Positions 58,721-64,000 of a stretch of 64,000 bases of DNA are shown one piece after another. Origin of the DNA: Tillus elongatus (taxonomy: Eukaryota; Arthropoda; Insecta; Coleoptera; Cleridae). The notes beneath the pieces were generated by a model. It searched no databases, was not told the DNA's origin, and saw only the letters and a program-made list of their open reading frames with translations. Location of the stretch: the NCBI GenBank assembly GCA_964006375.1, contig OZ023269.1, positions 132,238,047 to 132,302,046 on the forward strand. The letters are read 5' to 3'. The number at the start of each line of letters is the position of its first letter. The first letter of the stretch is position 1. The position numbers were made by a program, and so were the translations under genes.

Positions 58721-59243
58721 AAACAAATAATATTATACTATTTGGCTTACACTACTGTATAGCCTAAATAAACCTTGATTAATTACAAAGCCTAAAATAG
58801 TCTCGGCTCAAATAATAGTTTATTTTAGGCTCTAATATTTAATTTAAATTTTAAATTGCTGATAAAAATTCAGCTTTATATTTAGAAATGTATCTTAGAT
58901 TTCGTAAATTTGACCAACTTGTTGGTTATTTTTAACAAAGAACCAAAGTACTATTATGGGACACTGTAACATTTTGTAGCATTAAAAATGAGTAATATTC
59001 CCTCAATATTGCAACTTGGTGAAGTAGCTATTTCGAAGTAATAGTGACCATCTTTTATAGCAGATTTTTTACATGAAACAAGTTCCCTAATCATCAATTT
59101 ACAATTACAATTTCTCTAATGTAGGAAATAAATAAAAATAAAACAACATTTAAAATGAATAACTAATGAAAAATAATTGAACATATTTAATTTTTTTATG
59201 TGCCGTTTCCAGCATTTACATTCACTTGAAAACTAATAATATT

Positions 59244-59245
<2 letters not shown>

Positions 59246-59335
<90 letters not shown>
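59246..59335. repeat. (AT)n microsatellite, left of the transposon
   Basis: A pure AT run directly abutting the left terminus of the DUF4817-type transposon. The matching run on the other side (61258-61321) shows the transposon sits inside one AT tract. Confidence 0.95.
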
Positions 59336-59340
<5 letters not shown>

Positions 59341-61254
59341 GGCGCATTGAAAACGAAAAAACGAAACAGACTGATTTGCGCCCAGAGAATATTTTTTTTA
59401 AGAAACGCTGAAACACATCAATTTTAAAATATTGAAGGGGACATGTTTTGACATAAAACTCAACTTTGTCACATCAACCCCTTAAGGGTCGTGATAACAA
59501 CCCTTATATTTTAAATAGGGAACATGGGTTGAGTGTTACATCATTTGAAAGATCTTTCTTTTCTAAATTCAGTACACTAATTTTTTTGGAAGTTTTATCA
59601 ACTTGTTTAAAAATTATTCACAGTTGAAGATGCAAAAACGCATTTCACTCATTCTGATAAGAAATGCTTGCTGATAGTCAATGTTTTGTTGGTTTGTAAA
59701 CAAAAAATTGACTATCAGAACGAGAGAAATGCGGTTTATTATTTCAGTTTATCGGTCGGTTTGATACTTGATAGTACTACCGAATATTAATTTCATAATG
59801 GTGTATTCTGTAGAAGAAAGAGTTGAAATAATTACTCTTTTTTTCAAAATTGATGACTGTGCCCGCCGTACCGCAAATTTGTTTAATGAATGACATCCAA
59901 ACAGACATGTTAACAGAAAATACATTTTGGAGTTAGTTGCAAAGTTTCGACAAAGTGGTTCAGTAGCCAACAAAAAACGGGATCCTGAACGTGAATATCC
60001 GGTTAGAAATGAGACTACTGAGATTGAAGTTTTAGGACAAATTGCTGCAGACCCAACTTTGAGCACGAGAAGATTGGCCACTGTTTCAAACATTAAAAGA
60101 AGAACTATTCAGCGAATATTGAAGCATTATAAATTTTACCCGTATAAAATTCATCTTGTACAACAACTGAATGAAGATGATTTTGATCGGCAGCTGGAGT
60201 TTTGTGAAGTTATGACTGCACGAATAGCTGATAATGGGAACTTTCTGTTCAATATCTGTTTTTCAGACGAGTGTACGTTTTTATCAAACTCTACAGTCAA
60301 TCGTCATAATTGTCGTTATTGGGCAGATAATAATCCAAGAAATTTTCACAAAGTCCACACTGAAACTCCACAGAAATTGAATGTCTGGACTGGCATTTTT
60401 GGAGACCGTTTAATCGGACCAATTTTTCTTGATGGCAATTTGAGTGGCGAAACGTATTTGGAGTTACTAGACGATATCGTTTACCCTCTACTAATTGACA
60501 TTGTTGAAAATGATGATCGCTATCAAGAAAATCAATTAGTGTTTCAACAAGATGGAGCTCTTCCGCATTTTTCACAACGTGTTAGGGAGTTTTTGAGCAG
60601 AGTTTCCAGAGCAATGGTTTGGGCATAGAGGTGCTATTGAGTGGCCGCCTAGATCACCGGATTTAACTCTTTTAGACTTCTTTCTATGAGGCCATTTAAA
60701 GAGTAGAATTTTCGCAACAGAACCAGAGTCTCTGGAGACGACGCATTGTTGAAGAATGCCGTCTAATAACTCCACAAATGCTCCAGAATGTCAGAGCTCG
60801 TTTTAAACAAAATTTGTACTTTTGTATGGAAGCTGGTGGTCAACAATTTGAACACTTACTTAACTGAATAAATATTTTTGAACGTTTGGTTTGGTTTTTT
60901 AGTTTATTTTTAACGAAAAATTGACTAATTACTGCATTTCTTATTACAATGAACGAAATACGTTCTTGCAACTTCAACTGTGAATAATTTTTAAACGAGT
61001 TGATATAACTTCCAAAAAAATTAAGTGTGCTGAATTCAGAAAAGAAAGAGCTTTCAAATGATGTAACACTTGACCCATGTTCCCTATTTAACATGTAAGG
61101 GTTGTTATCACCACCCTTAAGGGGTTGATGTGACAAAGTTGAGTTTTATGTCAAAAGATGCCCCCCTCAATATTAAAATTGAGCTGTTTCAGCGTTTCTT
61201 AAAAAAAATTTCTCTGGACGCAAATCGGTCTGTTTCGTTTTCAATGCGCCACCT

Positions 61255-61257
<3 letters not shown>
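59336..61257 (+). mobile_element. Tc1/mariner-superfamily transposon with ~300-bp terminal inverted repeats
   Basis: The left end AGGGTGGCGCATTGAAAACG matches the right end CGTTTTCAATGCGCCACCTT in inverse orientation. The inverted similarity then continues inward for about 300 bp: ACATCAACCCCTTAAGGGT against ACCCTTAAGGGGTTGATGT, and ATTATTCACAGTTGAAG against CTTCAACTGTGAATAAT. Ends abut TA in the flanking (AT)n. Such long TIRs are unusual for this superfamily. One transposase gene, inactivated by few changes, suggests a relatively recent copy. Confidence 0.93.
59798..60760 (+). pseudogene. Transposase of the long-TIR transposon (DUF4817-type, DDE)
   Basis: ATG at 59798: MVYSVEERVEIITLFFKIDD then CARRTANLFNE and a TGA at 59891-59893, after which the same frame continues HPNRHVNRKYILELVAKFRQ. 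The central part has DPTLSTRRLATVSNIKRRTI (HTH) and the first catalytic Asp in ICFSDECTFLSNSTVNRHN. WADNNPRNFHKVHTETPQKL and NVWTGIFGDRLIGPIFLDGN follow, then LVFQQDGALPHFSQRVREFL (second Asp). A one-base frameshift near 60600 moves the end into another frame: WFGHRGAIEWPPRSPDLTLL DFFL (third Asp region), with a TGA for the usual Trp. Three lesions in all. Confidence 0.92.

Positions 61258-61321
<64 letters not shown>
61258..61321. repeat. (AT)n microsatellite, right of the transposon
   Basis: Pure AT run directly abutting the right terminus of the transposon. Confidence 0.95.
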
Positions 61322-61327
<6 letters not shown>

Positions 61328-61523
61328 CAAATCTGCTTCAAATATAGTTCAATATTAGGACGAAACAATCTGTACTCTACAATATTGAAGTAATATGAAT
61401 CAAGTTTTATGCTAGGACGGAAATTACTCAAAACTAATGAACGAGCGAGTCACCACCTATAAGAGATATATAACAGAGATGTAAGGGAAGAAAGAAAAGT
61501 AAGAAGAAGAAGAGAATTACACT

Positions 61524-61622
61524 TGGATCCTCTATATGAGTGCCTGTTGAGTTGTTCCTCCCCTTCAGGAGTAGTGGGACTTGAAGGGGCACTGCAAGGG
61601 CCAGCACGGCTTTCACGAGATC
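61524..61622 (-). CDS. Tentative upstream exon of the FCHO gene
   Basis: Acceptor GTGATTTCAG at 61623. The minus frame GSRESRAGPCSAPSSPTTPE and GEEQLNRHSYRGSK is Ser/Pro-rich and looks like protein-coding sequence rather than a transposon. SSPTTPEGEEQ fits the linker style of the FCHO family. The apparent donor AA|GTGTAA leaves two bases, which does not join in frame with the exon at 49663, so at least one more exon would have to lie between. It may be an alternatively used exon, or a chance open stretch. Confidence 0.45.
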
Positions 61623-61624
61623 CT

Positions 61625-62115
61625 GAAATCACAATCCCATATGTGGGTTAATATGGTCAGGTCGAAACATGCCCCAAATATTCTAGTGTTATACCAAGCG
61701 ATCACAAAATTTAAGATGCTTTCTAATACTGATGCAACATGACTTCGTTTGTAAAAATTCATCGGCAATGATCAGAACTCGTTACGATAATACGAACGAT
61801 TAATCAATTACGTTCTAGTCAAATCCTGAATAGGAAGTTCAATCTATGTAGGTGTCATGATCTGGTAGGCGATGGTTAATATTAATTACTATACTGACTC
61901 TAGATTTCAAAGATCTAGATGCAAGCCCTCTAAAGCTATCTGTTATACTTATTACTTTTAATATTAGATTATTACCTTCACGTTATTATCATTTTTATTA
62001 TTACAATAAAACATTTACACTTAATGATCATACATTGGAAAATGAGTTATAATTTTTCAACACTGCACATCTAAAATTAAAGCCCTCGAACATTGTGAGA
62101 TGTACGACAGCGTCG
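61625..62115. other. Intron or upstream sequence
   Basis: No feature recognised. Confidence 0.45.
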
Positions 62116-62117
62116 CA

Positions 62118-62400
62118 ATCCTGGTGCAGAACCAGGTAGTATGTTGTTGACAGCTCCAAATAACGCAAAATATTATATACTTGGAGCTGTCGTGACAACA
62201 TACTGCCTGGTTCCGCACCGAGATGGCAACCTTGTGTACTTCTCAAAATGTTCTATGGGGCTGGCTACCATAGCCGTATTACTTTATACATGTGTTCTCA
62301 CTGTAATTAGTATAGCACACTGACGAGCTCTAATTAGAGCGGAACCCATCTGCGTTTCTAATTACGGTGAAAATGCATCTAGCCTTACATTGAAACCCTT
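62118..62400 (+). repeat. Copy 2 of the hammerhead-bearing dispersed repeat
   Basis: It begins with a foldback: GGTGCAGAACCAGGTAGTAT, GTTGTTGACAGCTCCAA (62121-62157) against TTGGAGCTGTCGTGACAACA, TACTGCCTGGTTCCGCACC (62179-62217). Then come GATGGCAACCTTG, GGCTGGCTACCATAGCC and the hammerhead at 62299. It ends near GCATCTAGCCTTACAT. Compared with copy 1 (7268-7560) the block order is swapped. Confidence 0.72.
62299..62369 (+). ncRNA. Decayed type I hammerhead ribozyme, copy 2
   Basis: Distal stem I CACTGTAATTAG (62299-62310) pairs over 12 positions with CTAATTACGGTG (62358-62369). The core is CTGACGA (62320-62326), stem II GCTCT-AATT-AGAGC is unchanged (62327-62340), then GGA where GAA is required (A13 to G), ACCCAT for stem III, C62350 as cleavage base, and TGCG facing CACA for proximal stem I. 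The A13 change and weakened stem III should abolish cleavage. The paired changes relative to copy 1 support the fold. Confidence 0.7.
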
Positions 62401-63120
62401 ATCAAAATAAAAGCATGGCTGTGGAAAATTTGCCTGCTGCTTTAAAAACTGACCATGACAACACCGACTATAATTTTGAACTCTGAGTATACTCCGTATG
62501 ACCGGTTTTGCTAAATGGTATCTTCGTTCAAGAAAAATACTTACAATTGTGAGGTCAGAGAAGAAATCTCTACATTTGTATTTAAAATGGAACGGTTTCA
62601 CCAAGTAAAGGCAACAGCAATTAATGAGAAACCAAGTTATTGATCATGCTTTAAGAAACAACCACAATAGTGTTGTCAAATTGACTTTATATTCCAAGAT
62701 TGGATGAATATTTTTCGAGATTTGGTGCTGAATTCCAGGATTTTATAGAAACAAAAATTATAGCAAAAATTTTCTATTAAAAATAAAACCAACAACAAAA
62801 CACAAAATTTTGAGATAAACAGCAAAAGTCCAAGATGAACAGAATTTTTTATAAAATAAAAATAAATGAATACTTATTTAGTCAAGAATATAATGTAAAC
62901 AGGCTTCGTTTATGCTGAACCACGTGCTACACTGCTCTCTGCCGCAACATTGCCAAGAATAGCAAGATATCATGTAAACATGTAAATATTGCAATTGTGG
63001 GATTGTAATGACAATTCTGAGATCAAGGAAAATGTTTGTATTTCAAGACAATAAAGGTCAGTCCCGACCATCTGACAATTCTAAACAACAATATGCAATG
63101 AAAAGAATTATTTAATTTAA
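62401..63120. other. Unannotated A+T-rich stretch
   Basis: No gene or element recognised. A run of about 14 C's follows at 63130-63145. Confidence 0.5.
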
Positions 63121-63239
63121 TTTATACGGAGACACCCCCCCCCCCCCTCTCCAAGTGCTACAATACAAGTAAAAGTACAAAACAAAACAAATATGCACAA
63201 ACAAATCTACAAAGAATCACAGCAGATCTGCCACACAAA

Positions 63240-64000
63240 CGATACACAGTCAGTTCAGCAGATCACTGCAACAATAGACGCAACCATATGCCTTCTGAAA
63301 GAAGAAAACACAAAAGATGTCAAAATTGTCCACCTCAGTGATCTCATTCATAGTACGTAGATATCTATCAATAGGTGAATTAAACCCATAATTAGTGCGG
63401 TGGAATGGGACAAAAAACAAGTTATATGACCTTAACACTCTGTTATATATATTCAGGCCTGACCTGACCTTAACACTCTGTTAGGTACATTTAGGCCGAT
63501 TCTGCACAGAATGTCATCGGAGTCCACAAAACCATTCACAATTTTGAATATTAAACAGAGTCCGGCCACTGTTCTGCGCGCTTCAAGAGAGCTCAGCGTT
63601 AACAAACTTTGTATCTCTCCATAGTCATTTTTTTTCTCCCTCACAGCTCGTCCGCGGCTTTGCCACCCCGATAGCATTACCCTTCATAGTCATGATCAGG
63701 TATGGAATAACCAAGTCTATAAGAGCAGTGCCGCAGAAAGGCATGTTGCACACTTTCAACAGCCCCTGTGTGGCTGGCATAACAAGGGGACCACACTACC
63801 GATGGATATTCGAGTACACTTCTAACAATAGAACAGTAAACACATCTGACAGTATCCAATGAAAAAGTCTACAGTTTCTCACAACATAGCCCAAAAGTTT
63901 AGAGGCTTTCATGGTAATATTCTTTATGTGTTGTATAAAAGTCATCTGTTCATCCACTGTAACACCAAGATCCTTGACCTGGTTAACATAAGACAAAAGC
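63240..64000 (-). pseudogene. CR1-like LINE, C-terminal reverse transcriptase, running off the window
   Basis: On the minus strand: VNQVKDLGVTVDEQMTFIQH, MKASKLLGYVVRNC, then VRCVYCSIVRSVLEYPSVVW and SPCYASHTGAVESVQHAFLR, the thumb region of CR1-like RTs. After an inserted LINE A tip (63629-63684) it resumes SLLTLSSLEARRTVAGLCLI and ends with SYNLFFVPFHRTNYGFNSPI. A 39-bp tandem duplication (GACCTTAACACTCTGTTA repeated at about 63429 and 63467) lies between. The 5' part is beyond position 64000. Confidence 0.85.
63629..63684 (-). mobile_element. LINE A 3' tip nested in the CR1-like LINE
   Basis: Poly(T), then TCCCTCACAGCTCGTCCGCG and GCTTTGCCACCCCGATAGCA: the LINE A tail in minus orientation. 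The 9-bp duplication CATAGTCAT (63620-63628 and 63685-63693) splits the host LINE frame, duplicating the codons for the DYE/DYG region. Confidence 0.9.

Overview
This is eukaryotic, arthropod and most likely insect DNA. It is A+T-rich, with long spliced genes whose introns are crowded with decayed transposons, many (AT)n tracts, and LINE tails resembling the insect TTAGG telomere unit. I cannot name the species. Nothing bacterial or phage-like was seen.

Two host genes are supported by exons whose splice phases join, and they converge on each other. On the + strand (8.7-21.7 kb), six exons encode the C-terminal part of a Ser/Lys/Pro-rich protein I do not recognise. On the - strand (about 61.6-35.5 kb), seven phase-matched exons and one tentative upstream exon encode the C-terminal half of an FCHO1/2-family endocytic adaptor. 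They cover the basic linker, an acidic Ser-rich segment and the whole mu-homology domain, with a stop and poly(A) signal. The F-BAR end lies beyond or outside the recognisable exons.

The rest is largely a graveyard of mobile DNA. It holds at least five LINE families (an RNase-H-bearing family at 5.4 kb; one Jockey/CR1-like family, 'LINE B', in five pieces; CR1-like copies at 30.8, 36.7 and 63.3 kb; R1-like pieces at 40 kb). It also holds three mariners, a Tigger/pogo with intact TIRs, a piggyBac-like transposase, three Tc1/mariner relatives with DUF4817-type N-termini (one with roughly 300-bp TIRs inside an (AT)n tract), a hAT-like MITE, a foldback MITE, tRNA-derived SINEs, and a family of about 0.5-0.8 kb repeats that each carry an (AT)n array at the same internal position.

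The most interesting layer is hammerhead-ribozyme-like structure. A Penelope-like element (23.3-24.9 kb) encodes a reverse transcriptase and a GIY-YIG endonuclease and is bounded by inverted hammerhead-like motifs. The same termini recur as short elements with their own target-site duplications (9.6, 10.0, 25.2-26.3, 32.7 kb) and as a 15 x 86-bp tandem array (34.0-35.3 kb). A separate repeat family at 7.3 and 62.3 kb contains a textbook type I hammerhead fold, with compensatory base changes between the two copies. All calls are by eye; no search or folding program was run.
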